Assembly: GCA_937886445.1 (NCBI GenBank)
Contig: CALGBY010000101.1
Span: 1 to 39,445 of the forward strand
DNA from: an uncultured Clostridia bacterium
Lineage (GTDB): Bacteria; Bacillota; Clostridia; Christensenellales; Aristaeellaceae
Direction of reading: 5' to 3'
DNA length: 39,445 nt
The position numbers and the translations under genes were made by a program. Numbering within the stretch: the stretch's first letter is position 1; each line of letters opens with the position of its first letter. Positions 7,956 through 16,074 of this stretch are shown here, in pieces. The notes under the pieces are model-generated. The model was not told the DNA's origin. It did no database searches and worked only from the letters and a program-made list of their open reading frames with translations.

Positions 7956-8477
7956 ATGCAAGCAGTCAAGGATCCGGGCTGCGGACGCGATGAAACGATT
8001 GAACGCATGGTAACCACATGGCAATTGCCGCTCCTGCGCCTGTGTTACATACATTTGAAAGACAAGACGCTGGCGGAGGATGCAGTACAGGAAACATTTT
8101 TGAAGGCTTACCGGGGGCTTGAATCCTTCCGCGGAGACAGCAGCGAGAAAACATGGCTGTTCAGGATCGCTGTGAATACCTGCAGGGATATGACGAGGGG
8201 CGGATGGTTCAGACATACAGACCGGCGCGTAACGCCGGATATGCTGCCGGAAGCGGTTCTGCCGCCGGATGAGGAACAGGTAGACCTCACGCTGGCGGTA
8301 ATGAACCTGCCGGTAAAATATCGGGAAGCCATCGTTCTTTATTACTATCAGGATATGGATACCGTGCAGATCGGAAAGGTGCTGGGTATCGGACAATCAT
8401 CGGTATCAAACAGACTGAAGAAGGGCAGAAACCTGCTGAAAGAAGCATTGAAAGGGGGAGACAAACGTGAAAGATGA
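7956..8477 (+). CDS. ECF-family RNA polymerase sigma factor, module 3
   Basis: A 173-residue ECF sigma factor. Region 2 has AEDAVQETFLKAYRGL, nearly identical to sigma 1, and EKTWLFRIAVNTCRDM. The linker box GWFRHTDRRVTPDML follows. Region 4 has LPVKYREAIVLYYYQDMDTV and IGKVLGIGQSSVSNRLKKG. ATG at 7956 follows AAGGAGGTGAT by nine bases; an upstream TTG at 7950 is within the ribosome-binding spacing and unlikely. It overlaps the next gene by 11 bp, the same overlap as in module 1. Codon use is clearly more G+C-rich than in modules 1 and 2, although the protein is closer to sigma 1. Confidence 0.92.
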   Translation: MQAVKDPGCGRDETIERMVTTWQLPLLRLCYIHLKDKTLAEDAVQETFLKAYRGLESFRGDSSEKTWLFRIAVNTCRDMTRGGWFRHTDRRVTPDMLPEAVLPPDEEQVDLTLAVMNLPVKYREAIVLYYYQDMDTVQIGKVLGIGQSSVSNRLKKGRNLLKEALKGGDKRER

Positions 8478-11238
8478 ACTTGAACGGCAGAAATTTCATG
8501 AAGCCATAGATAAAACGCTTTCCGGATTGCAGGAAAATCCCTTTCTGGTGCAGCGGGTGAGAGCTCTGGATCAGGGAAAGGACAAAATAATGATAAAAAG
8601 GAAAATTCCTGCAGGAATAATTATTGCGATCGTAATGCTTTTACTGACGGCTACCGCGGTGGCTGCCGTTGTATTCAGCAGTCAACAGTTCGTTGAGGAA
8701 GTGGCGGTGCCGAACGCGGTCGAGAATGACAGCAGTATCAATGTAAACGGATTCTATTCCGCTGAACAGCTTTCGGATATGATAAAGGTGTTAAGCGAAA
8801 ACGGGATCACATTTGAGGAAAACAGCAGCATTATGCAGTCTCTGCATAGCGGACACAGCTATTATGAAGAAGAATTTATCATGGCGGTGTGCGCTCAGGC
8901 CTTCGGCGGATCGTATTATTCCTGGACGCTGGAGCAGCAGGACTGGTTTGAAGGCGTTATGGTGGAAATCGGCTGGTATGAGACCCGTCAGGTGCGTATG
9001 CCCGGTGACGGAAACATGACCTATGAAGAAGCCGAGACATTTGCATTCACGGCATTGAAGGCGAAATTCGGTGAAGAACTGGAGCCGGATAACCGGAACG
9101 TATACAGGCTTTTGCGGTCGTTCTATATAGATATTGAAAGCGGCGGCCGGGCCAAATGGGCGTTTACGCTTGACCCGCTGGACCTTTATCATGGGCGATA
9201 CAGCGTTGAGTTTTTTGATGATGATCCGGCCCGCACGGCTTTCCTGCGGGAAAACGCTTTGCCCGATTGGACGCAGCCCTATACCGGGGACGAGCTGATG
9301 AATGCCTTCCGTGACGTCTATTCGTGGAACATGGCGCAGTGGCCTCAGAGCATATGGCATCAGTTCCATGAAATGATGCTGACGGCGCAGCAGGACAGCT
9401 CCTCAGTCAATGATACGCAGTACAGGGGATATCAGCTTGCGGATTATCCGATGCCCGGGGAGGGGGAGAAAGAACTCTCCCGCGAAGAGGCGGTCGCCAT
9501 CGCCAAAGAAACCCTGCGGAATGAACGGGCGGTGATGAATTCCGCCGTTCTGACGGAATATGAGGGCAGCAGAGAATGGCTTGTGGGCATGATGGTATAT
9601 ACGGATGATGAAGGGGCAGATGATCCGTCTGATTTGTATGTGATCGCGGTCGACAGCCGCTCCGGCGAAATCATCAGCACAAGAAAGCAAACCCTTGACG
9701 ATGACGAGTGCATGCCCTTTGTGCCGCAGGCGGCCTACGAAAAGGCGCGTGAAGGCATACTGACGAGGAACGATTATATCAAGCTGGCGGCGGATGCCCT
9801 GCAGAAAGAATATCCGGAACTGAACCTGCAGGACCCCGATGAATATGAAGCGAGAGAAATGGGCGGCGGAAACAACAGCCGCACCATCACCTTTATGCCC
9901 AAGAATGTAAAGCACGGCATCGCGGCCGCGACAGTCCGGGCCGACGGTACGGTAGGCAATATTTCGGCGGATACCGCGCCTTTGAACGGGGACAACCTGT
10001 TCCGGCGGTACTGGGATGTGTACGGATATTACGGGGATTGGGATCAGAGCATCTGGGTACAGGCCGGTCATGACATGCTGGAACTGGAGCCCGTGACGGC
10101 AGACGGGATCATTATGAAGAAAACGGGCTACCCGGAGGAAGCGTCGGTTCCCGTCAGCAAGGAAGAGGCACAGGAAGCGGCCATGATCGCCGCCGGAAAG
10201 CGCAATATGGAGATCAACACCTGTGTACTGGTGTACGCGGAGCCCCATCCGGTATGGATCATGCGGGTGCTGACGCTGGATGCGATGAGCCCGGTGATCG
10301 GCATTGACGCTGTGACAGGCGAATGCGTTTTCCGGGAACTGTACAAAACGGACTACACCCCTCATTATGTGTTGTATTCCATGCCCGAAACATGGCGTTC
10401 CGTTGAAATGGAAATGCTGGGTGCGCAGGTTCTGTCCGTGCGGGAAGTGACTTATAAATTCAGTGATATGGCACTGGATGAGCCGGAGCTTGACTTGCTT
10501 GACGGCGCGTGGGCTGTGCAGCAGGAGGGAAACACCATTACCTTTACAGGAAAATGGGCCGGAATGAAGAACTACGAAGTGGAACTGGATGAGAAAGGCT
10601 TTGTGATCCGCTGCGAAGAAACAGATTCGGCGGCGACGGAGCCCCGCCCGGCAGAACCGCCCGAAGGGACCACTGCGGATGATTTTGTTCAGCCGCTTCC
10701 GCCACTGGCAAACGGCAAACCATGGTTTTTCGGAAAGAACTTCGCGGACGCAGATTTCTGGGATCTGTTTGAGGCGAAAATGATCGAATACGATGTGAAC
10801 GCGTATAACATTCAGGCGAAAGCGGCGGAATGGAACAGGCAATACGGCAGCATGAACCGCTGGCCGCAGGATTGCATCGTACTCTTCACCTTTATGATCT
10901 CCACCGGGGAGTATGATTTTGAATACAACTATCCTGTATTTGAAAGTGAGGGAAAGCCGGGACAGGCGGAGATCTATACCATCGCGACCGATGCATTCTA
11001 TAGTGAATACGCCGCGGAAATGTCTTTGATAGGGATCGGGGAAGTACTGCCTGCCGGGGTACTCACCAATGACGGCGCGGACTGCAGAACAGGAAAAATG
11101 TTCGGGAAGCCCGTTTGGTGGGTCAATATGCTGGTATATGATGAAGCAATTTCGGATTGGAGAGCCTTTGGCTACGTGCAGCTGGATGAGGAAGGAAACG
11201 TACTGGAAGTGATGTACGAGCCTTTCGGCAACGGCTGA
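8467..11238 (+). CDS. Large probable anti-sigma membrane protein with repeated PepSY-like ectodomain, module 3
   Basis: A 923-residue protein. The cytoplasmic N-terminus (1-49, with NPFLVQRV) matches that of the module-1 protein, and the membrane helix (about 50-70) ends LLLTATAVAA. The ectodomain of about 850 residues appears to be built from repeated units. PepSY-like strand endings occur near 389 (YVIAVDSRSGEI), 610 (VIGIDAVTGECVF) and 903 (YVQLDEEGNVLEV). Aromatic spacers recur near 150 (WTLEQQDWF), 286 (WPQSIWHQF), 524 (WDQSIWVQA) and 797 (RWPQD). The start is GTG at 8467, after AAGGGGGAGA, overlapping the sigma gene by 11 bp. It ends before a terminator at 11278. Sensing of an envelope ligand or stress is inferred. 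Confidence 0.75.
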   Translation: MKDELERQKFHEAIDKTLSGLQENPFLVQRVRALDQGKDKIMIKRKIPAGIIIAIVMLLLTATAVAAVVFSSQQFVEEVAVPNAVENDSSINVNGFYSAEQLSDMIKVLSENGITFEENSSIMQSLHSGHSYYEEEFIMAVCAQAFGGSYYSWTLEQQDWFEGVMVEIGWYETRQVRMPGDGNMTYEEAETFAFTALKAKFGEELEPDNRNVYRLLRSFYIDIESGGRAKWAFTLDPLDLYHGRYSVEFFDDDPARTAFLRENALPDWTQPYTGDELMNAFRDVYSWNMAQWPQSIWHQFHEMMLTAQQDSSSVNDTQYRGYQLADYPMPGEGEKELSREEAVAIAKETLRNERAVMNSAVLTEYEGSREWLVGMMVYTDDEGADDPSDLYVIAVDSRSGEIISTRKQTLDDDECMPFVPQAAYEKAREGILTRNDYIKLAADALQKEYPELNLQDPDEYEAREMGGGNNSRTITFMPKNVKHGIAAATVRADGTVGNISADTAPLNGDNLFRRYWDVYGYYGDWDQSIWVQAGHDMLELEPVTADGIIMKKTGYPEEASVPVSKEEAQEAAMIAAGKRNMEINTCVLVYAEPHPVWIMRVLTLDAMSPVIGIDAVTGECVFRELYKTDYTPHYVLYSMPETWRSVEMEMLGAQVLSVREVTYKFSDMALDEPELDLLDGAWAVQQEGNTITFTGKWAGMKNYEVELDEKGFVIRCEETDSAATEPRPAEPPEGTTADDFVQPLPPLANGKPWFFGKNFADADFWDLFEAKMIEYDVNAYNIQAKAAEWNRQYGSMNRWPQDCIVLFTFMISTGEYDFEYNYPVFESEGKPGQAEIYTIATDAFYSEYAAEMSLIGIGEVLPAGVLTNDGADCRTGKMFGKPVWWVNMLVYDEAISDWRAFGYVQLDEEGNVLEVMYEPFGNG

Positions 11239-11277
11239 CGGTACACGAAAGACAGGTTTATTTATGTGATCATCATG

Positions 11278-11306
11278 AGGGAGAGGCGAAAAATCGCTTC
11301 TCCCTT
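11278..11306 (+). terminator. Probable terminator after module 3
   Basis: Hairpin AGGGAGAGGCGA (11278-11289), loop AAAA, TCGCTTCTCCCT (11294-11305), 12 bp with one G-T pair. The T-tract behind it is weak (TTGAATTTAT). Confidence 0.6.
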
Positions 11307-11416
11307 GAATTTATCTGAACTGATTGATCAAAAGGCCATTGAATCATTTGCAATGAAAGATGATCCCGGGTGCATTTTGACTGCTGATCGTTTTGAATAA
11401 TTTACTAAAAGAAAAG

Positions 11417-11463
11417 AAAAACGCGGGGGGAGGTTGTTTCGATAACAACCTTCTCCGCGTTTT
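11417..11463. terminator. Bidirectional terminator between module 3 and the lyxose isomerase gene
   Basis: A long stem, AAAACGCGG...GGTTGTT against AACAACC...CCGCGTTTT, with a small loop near 11438-11443. Runs of A at the left and T at the right allow termination in both directions. It mainly serves the minus-strand gene ending at 11499. Confidence 0.75.
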
Positions 11464-11498
11464 GAAGTAATCATTTATGAAACGGTATACAGCGATGA

Positions 11499-12182
11499 TC
11501 AGCGGTACAGGGTGTCGTATTCATTGCAGAGCGGGAAGCGCATGGGCACATCCTCTTCAACAGGAACAAAGCGCGGACGGGCCTCGGCAAAATAGTTATC
11601 GGTACGATCATCATTCACAGAGGATACTTCGCCGATGATGGCTGTACCGGTACCCTGCTTTACGGAGAACAGGTGATAAAGACCGGGATAAACCGTCATA
11701 CTGCTGCCGGTCGGGATCTCAACGAAGGTCCCGGCGGGTACAAAGCTTTCGATACCGTCAACAATAATTCGGACATCGTTATTGGTGTCTACCGCGCCGC
11801 TGCTGAGTGAATTGAACACCTGAATCATCAGGATGCCTCCGCCTCTGCTGATGATATCCTCGGTTTTCTGGAGATGATAGTGATTGGGAAGGATCTGCCC
11901 TTCTTTCATCAGGATCAGCTTTTCGGCGTACGGGCATCCGGCAGACCGGTCCGGAAGACCGTTGCGCAGGGTAAAGAGAACGGCACCGGTACGGTCAAAA
12001 TCTCCGCTACCGAAATCCGTCACATCCCATCCGCGCATTGTTTTGATAACGGCGGACGCGCTCTCCTTTTTTGCTTTCCATTCATCTTTTGACCAGTAGG
12101 CGAAAGGCGGAAGAGCAAAACCGTTATTGCGAAGCAGCTGCTTCGCGCATTCTACCTCCTGCTGGATCCTGCTGCGTTTCAT
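11499..12182 (-). CDS. D-lyxose ketol-isomerase family cupin
   Basis: A 227-residue sugar isomerase of the D-lyxose isomerase family, which interconverts D-lyxose and D-xylulose and often acts on D-mannose/D-fructose. The N-terminal signature GFALPPFAYWSKDEW is typical. The cupin metal site is visible as H101, H103, E108 and H170 (NHYHLQKTEDI and GLYHLF), all present. The start at 12182 follows GAAGGAGG by ten bases; the open frame upstream (to 12329) is leader. It has its own sigma-A-like promoter about 213 bases upstream and is divergent from a putative glycoside hydrolase, which suggests a small sugar-use locus. Exact substrate preference cannot be told from sequence. Confidence 0.88.
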   Translation of the reverse strand: MKRSRIQQEVECAKQLLRNNGFALPPFAYWSKDEWKAKKESASAVIKTMRGWDVTDFGSGDFDRTGAVLFTLRNGLPDRSAGCPYAEKLILMKEGQILPNHYHLQKTEDIISRGGGILMIQVFNSLSSGAVDTNNDVRIIVDGIESFVPAGTFVEIPTGSSMTVYPGLYHLFSVKQGTGTAIIGEVSSVNDDRTDNYFAEARPRFVPVEEDVPMRFPLCNEYDTLYR

Positions 12183-12401
12183 GTTTATATATCCTCCTTC
12201 GGATGAAGTTCCAATGGATCTTGGTACGGGGGTAAAGTAAAGGAAAGCATTGATGCATACGGAAGGCTCATCTGCGGTGCTTTTTGCCTGATCTGTTTCC
12301 CGGAAAAACGCGCTTGCCCGGCAAACCACAGTTTTTTACGGCTGAAGCCTTCATGATCCGCCGGTAATTGAACCGGACGCGTTTGATCTGTACTTGTTCC
12401 T

Positions 12402-12430
12402 ATTGTACTCCCGAACGGGATCAAGGTCAA
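12402..12430 (-). promoter_or_regulatory. Sigma-A promoter of the lyxose isomerase gene with a palindrome in the spacer
   Basis: On the minus strand TTGACC (12430-12425), 17-bp spacer, TACAAT (12407-12402). The spacer holds the inverted repeat TCCCG-NN-CGGGA (12409-12420), a good place for a repressor operator. Confidence 0.7.
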
Positions 12431-12496
12431 CAGCATTTTACAGTGCGCAGGTAAGGAGTGAAGCGATGCCGCGCAGAAATACGGGCATGTTTTTTG

Positions 12497-12525
12497 TTGA
12501 CAAAGAAGGTCAGGAAGACTAAACT
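12497..12525 (+). promoter_or_regulatory. Sigma-A promoter of the putative glycoside hydrolase gene
   Basis: TTGACA (12497-12502), 17-bp spacer, TAAACT (12520-12525). The predicted transcript starts near 12532, so translation must begin at or after 12540 and best fits 12570. Confidence 0.65.
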
Positions 12526-12569
12526 TTGTATGAGATATTATGATCACTGCTCTGAAAGAAGGTACTGAT

Positions 12570-14714
12570 ATGGAACGCGGTGTATATTTTGACGGCTGGT
12601 TCAGGCAGATCCCCTGTTATCATCCGAGTCTTCCGGAAAGAAACCTTCAAATGCTGGATGATCTTGAACGCTTTCATGCAACAGCGCTTTGCTGGGCCGG
12701 TATGGGCGGAGGAAGCCTTTCTTTGCCCTATTTGCAGCATGAAGCGTTTGGCCCCGTAGACCCGCGAATGCAGATCTACGGCTATATGAACGACAGTGAA
12801 TTTATTAAGGAATGCGAAAAACGGGGTATCCGTCTGTACGCGATCGTATTTGAAGCACAGGGCTGGGAATATCCGGCTGTGATCGGCGCGGACGGGAAGA
12901 TCGTTAGGCTGAATAAGCGTGCTGAAGAGATAAAGGATCACACATGGTACGGCCTGCGGGAATTTGGTGAAGATAAGTATCCGGACGCTTTCCCGACCTC
13001 CCTTTCGGATTACTATCCGGACGGGATCAAGAATGAAAACGGAGATACGGTGACCGATCTGTGGGAAGAATGCGCGGTACGGGATATGTACGGAAATCCG
13101 GTACACGCGCAATGGGTGGAAGTGAAAGGGCACGAGGAACAGTGCTACCAGATGTGCCGGAACAACCCTGTTTGGCGGGGATACCTGAAAAAGATCATTC
13201 AGCTTCAGCTGGATGCCGGAGCTTCCGGGATCCAGCTGGATGAATGCGAGGTACCGATGACGGCCATCTCTTCAGGCGGCTGCTTCTGCAAAAGCTGTAT
13301 GCGGCAGTTCAGGCAGTACCTGACGGAGAAAAGAAACGAAGGTATGCTCGGAGAAGAATGGAACGGGATCGAGACGGAAACCTTTGATTACGGCAGCTGG
13401 CTTCGTGAACACGGATGCACCTTTCCGAAGGACGCGCCTTTCTACAGGGATTACTGGGAGTTTCAGCTGCGCGCTGTCAAAAAGCATTTTTCGGAGCTGG
13501 CGGATCATGCGCGCAAATACGCAATGGAAAAGTATTCAAGAAAGATCTGCGTGAGCGGAAACTTTTATAACATGCAGCCGGCGTATTATCCGATCGAGGA
13601 TAAGGTGGATACCATTGTTACGGAAATGGATCATACGCTGTTCCGTCAGCCGTATTATTACCGCTTCTGCTCGGGCTTCGCGTCCGGAAAGCCTGTGATC
13701 GTAGCTGAAAACCCGTATGGCGGGATCATTCCGCGCCTGCTAGAAATGCTGGACAGGGGAAAGGGCTATGACCTGTACCGCGTATTTCTGCTGGAGGCAT
13801 CTGTGTACGGATGCAATATGTCTGTGCCCTACGGCGGATGGATGGGCAATACGGTGCGTGACGCCTTTATGGCACCGCGTGCGCTGACGCAGGAAATACA
13901 GGATTTTCTTTACCAGCATGAGGAGCTATATCCTGTTTCGCGTTCCGGGGGCGCGGCTGTGCTGTATTCCTATGCCGGCTATTACTGGCGGGATTCCTCC
14001 AAGGGAAGCGGAGCCAATGGCATGCAGGATGCTTACGAGAGCCTGATGGACGCGACGGTGGACACCTGGACAGACCCGGATATGAAGCCGGTGCCCTTCT
14101 GGGATGTGATACGCGCGCTGAGTGAAGCAAACCGGCAGTACGATGTAGTGATGCTCCCGGACGGTGTGCTGCGGCAGGACAGCTTCAGCGAAGAGAAGCT
14201 GGAAGGCTATCCCGTTGTTGTTTTGTCCGACGATGATGTGCTTACCGAAAACCAATGCAGGGTGATCGAGAGGTATGCCAAAAAAGGCGGAAAGGTGCTG
14301 ATCCTCGGCAGGGCGGGAGAAAAATACGGGCTTACCGAAAAGCTTATGAAAACCGGAAACGCGGTGTATGTGCCGCTGGGCACAGAATATATGCCGGCGT
14401 TTATGAAAGCCTTTGACAGCCTTTATATGCCCTGTGCGCCGGTCGTATGCGATGAAAAGAATGTGGGGATCCAGTGCTCTGTTACGGGCGGAAGAATGGC
14501 GATCCATATTTTGAATTATTCCTACAGCGAACAGGAAGATCGGATCGTGCCGATCCCTGAATTGAGGCTCTGTGTGAAGGCGGGTGGCAAAAAGGACTGT
14601 GAGGTGCTGGTGCCCGGCGAGGACCGGATACCGGAACTTGCGATCAGCTTAGAAGGGGAAAAGCTGTATGTGACCGTTAAGAACGCGGGGCTTTATACGG
14701 TGCTTCTCTTTTAG
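12570..14714 (+). CDS. Putative glycoside hydrolase with TIM barrel and trimerisation-like domain
   Basis: A 714-residue cytoplasmic protein (no signal peptide). The N-terminal two thirds look like a (beta/alpha)8 glycosidase-type barrel: the strand ending GIQLDECE (221-228) offers acidic catalytic candidates and is followed by CFCKSC (238-243). This Cys pattern occurs in GH42-like and related uncharacterised hydrolases. The C-terminal part, around 530-640, with YDVVMLPDGVL, YPVVVLSDDDVL and AKKGGKVLILG, resembles the amidotransferase-like trimerisation domain of GH42 enzymes. The start ATG at 12570 follows GAAAGAAGG by seven bases; the in-frame ATG at 12540 has no ribosome-binding site. Lying opposite a lyxose isomerase, it may release a sugar for that enzyme. 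Substrate and family number are uncertain. Confidence 0.65.
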   Translation: MERGVYFDGWFRQIPCYHPSLPERNLQMLDDLERFHATALCWAGMGGGSLSLPYLQHEAFGPVDPRMQIYGYMNDSEFIKECEKRGIRLYAIVFEAQGWEYPAVIGADGKIVRLNKRAEEIKDHTWYGLREFGEDKYPDAFPTSLSDYYPDGIKNENGDTVTDLWEECAVRDMYGNPVHAQWVEVKGHEEQCYQMCRNNPVWRGYLKKIIQLQLDAGASGIQLDECEVPMTAISSGGCFCKSCMRQFRQYLTEKRNEGMLGEEWNGIETETFDYGSWLREHGCTFPKDAPFYRDYWEFQLRAVKKHFSELADHARKYAMEKYSRKICVSGNFYNMQPAYYPIEDKVDTIVTEMDHTLFRQPYYYRFCSGFASGKPVIVAENPYGGIIPRLLEMLDRGKGYDLYRVFLLEASVYGCNMSVPYGGWMGNTVRDAFMAPRALTQEIQDFLYQHEELYPVSRSGGAAVLYSYAGYYWRDSSKGSGANGMQDAYESLMDATVDTWTDPDMKPVPFWDVIRALSEANRQYDVVMLPDGVLRQDSFSEEKLEGYPVVVLSDDDVLTENQCRVIERYAKKGGKVLILGRAGEKYGLTEKLMKTGNAVYVPLGTEYMPAFMKAFDSLYMPCAPVVCDEKNVGIQCSVTGGRMAIHILNYSYSEQEDRIVPIPELRLCVKAGGKKDCEVLVPGEDRIPELAISLEGEKLYVTVKNAGLYTVLLF

Positions 14715-14828
14715 GAGGCGGCATACGGTACAACAGCATGGCTGCGCTGTGCCTGAACCGGTATCGGGGATTACAGATACTGCATTCAAAGTGTAAAGGA
14801 AAAACAGAATGACGGAGGAAGAATCATC

Positions 14829-15914
14829 ATGAATGAAGCAAGGATCGAGCGCGTAACGGAGAAGATGAGAGAGCAGGGAGCGGATCTGCTGCTGGTTTCC
14901 GACAGGACGGTCATGAAATATCTGACCGGGTTTTCGCTTGACAGCGGGGAGAGACTGTGCGCGCTGCTTATCAGCGCGGATGGAACAGTACGCCTGATCC
15001 TGAATGATCTTTTTCGCGCGCAGAAGCCGGAGATCGATACGGTGTTCTACAATGATACCGACGACACGGCGGAAATACTGCTGGCGGAAATGCACGGAGT
15101 GAAGACACTGGCGGTGGATAAGAACTGGCCGTGCCGCTTTTTGCTTGCGCTGCAGGAAAAATCCGGCGGGATCCGGTATATCAACAGCTCTCCGGTGATC
15201 GATAAGGTTAGGATCAGAAAAGACGCGGATGAACAGGAAAAAATGATCTGTTCCTCTCAAATCAATGACCGCGTGATGGCAAGGCTGATCCCCGAGATCC
15301 GAGAAGAACAAACCGAGAAGAAACTGGCGTCCCTTGTGAGGAAGCTGTATATGGAGGAAGGCTGCGAGGATGTGTCCTTTGAGCCGATCTGCTCCTTTGC
15401 CGCCAACGCGGCTGACCCGCATCACGGACCGGATGATACCATTGGCAGACGGGGGGACTGTCTCGTGATCGATATCGGCGGTATGAAAGACGGGTATGCG
15501 TCTGATATGACCAGAACGGTATTTCTCGGGGAAGTAAGTGACCGGCAGAAGGAAATCTACGAAACCGTGCTGGAGGCCAACCGGCTCGGAAAGCTGGCGG
15601 CCAGACCCGGAAACCGGATGTGCGATGTGGACCGGGCGGCAAGGGACTATATCGAAAGCCGCGGATTTGGGAAGTACTTTACGCACAGGACCGGCCATTC
15701 GATCGGAATAGAAGACCATGAGTGGGGAGATGTATCCTCTGTAAATACGGATGTGATCATGCCCGGTCAGTGCTTCTCGGTGGAGCCGGGTATCTATATT
15801 CCGGAGGAGGGGATCGGTGTCAGGATCGAGGATCTTGTGCTGATCACAGAAGACGGCTGCAGGGTGCTGAACAGTTACCCGCGCGACCTGACTGTTGTAC
15901 CCTATGATGAATGA
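14829..15914 (+). CDS. M24-family metallopeptidase (Xaa-Pro aminopeptidase type)
   Basis: A 361-residue cytoplasmic peptidase of the Xaa-Pro dipeptidase/aminopeptidase P group, which cleaves the bond before proline. A creatinase-like N-terminal domain (1-130) precedes the pita-bread catalytic domain. All five metal ligands are visible: D215 and D226 (DIGGMKDGYASDMTRT), H290 (HRTGHSIG), E319 (SVEPGIYI) and E334 (RIEDLV). The start at 14829 follows GGAGGAAG. It lies 114 bp after the hydrolase gene and ends before a terminator at 15962. Whether it shares a transcript with the hydrolase is open; no promoter is evident in the gap. Confidence 0.92.
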   Translation: MNEARIERVTEKMREQGADLLLVSDRTVMKYLTGFSLDSGERLCALLISADGTVRLILNDLFRAQKPEIDTVFYNDTDDTAEILLAEMHGVKTLAVDKNWPCRFLLALQEKSGGIRYINSSPVIDKVRIRKDADEQEKMICSSQINDRVMARLIPEIREEQTEKKLASLVRKLYMEEGCEDVSFEPICSFAANAADPHHGPDDTIGRRGDCLVIDIGGMKDGYASDMTRTVFLGEVSDRQKEIYETVLEANRLGKLAARPGNRMCDVDRAARDYIESRGFGKYFTHRTGHSIGIEDHEWGDVSSVNTDVIMPGQCFSVEPGIYIPEEGIGVRIEDLVLITEDGCRVLNSYPRDLTVVPYDE

Positions 15915-15961
15915 TCAACGCAGGTGAACGTGGCAGGATAGGATATGGAATCCACAGAAAT

Positions 15962-16007
15962 ACGCCTGTACCGGCGCTCTTTCATACGGTACAGGCGTGA
16001 GATTTTT
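15962..16007 (+). terminator. Intrinsic terminator after the M24 peptidase gene
   Basis: Perfect 12-bp stem ACGCCTGTACCG (15962-15973) and CGGTACAGGCGT (15987-15998) with a 13-base loop, then GAGATTTTT. Confidence 0.8.
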
Positions 16008-16074
16008 GTCCGGACAGCACGAACAGGGGATGAATACAGTATGCCGGATACCGGCAGGACACAATACGTAGGCC

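Larger units (their letters stand above)
12183..12569. other. Divergent intergenic region of the sugar locus
   Basis: Contains a minus-strand promoter (12402-12430), a plus-strand promoter (12497-12525) and an inverted repeat CCGGT/ACCGG at 12361-12376, just downstream of the minus-strand start point. The long minus-strand leader (about 12395 to 12183) shows no known riboswitch that I recognise. Confidence 0.6.

Noticed and set aside
9403..10842. A 479-codon open frame on the minus strand opposite the large module-3 protein
   Set aside because: It is an antisense shadow, rich in H, R and P, without domain or start signal.
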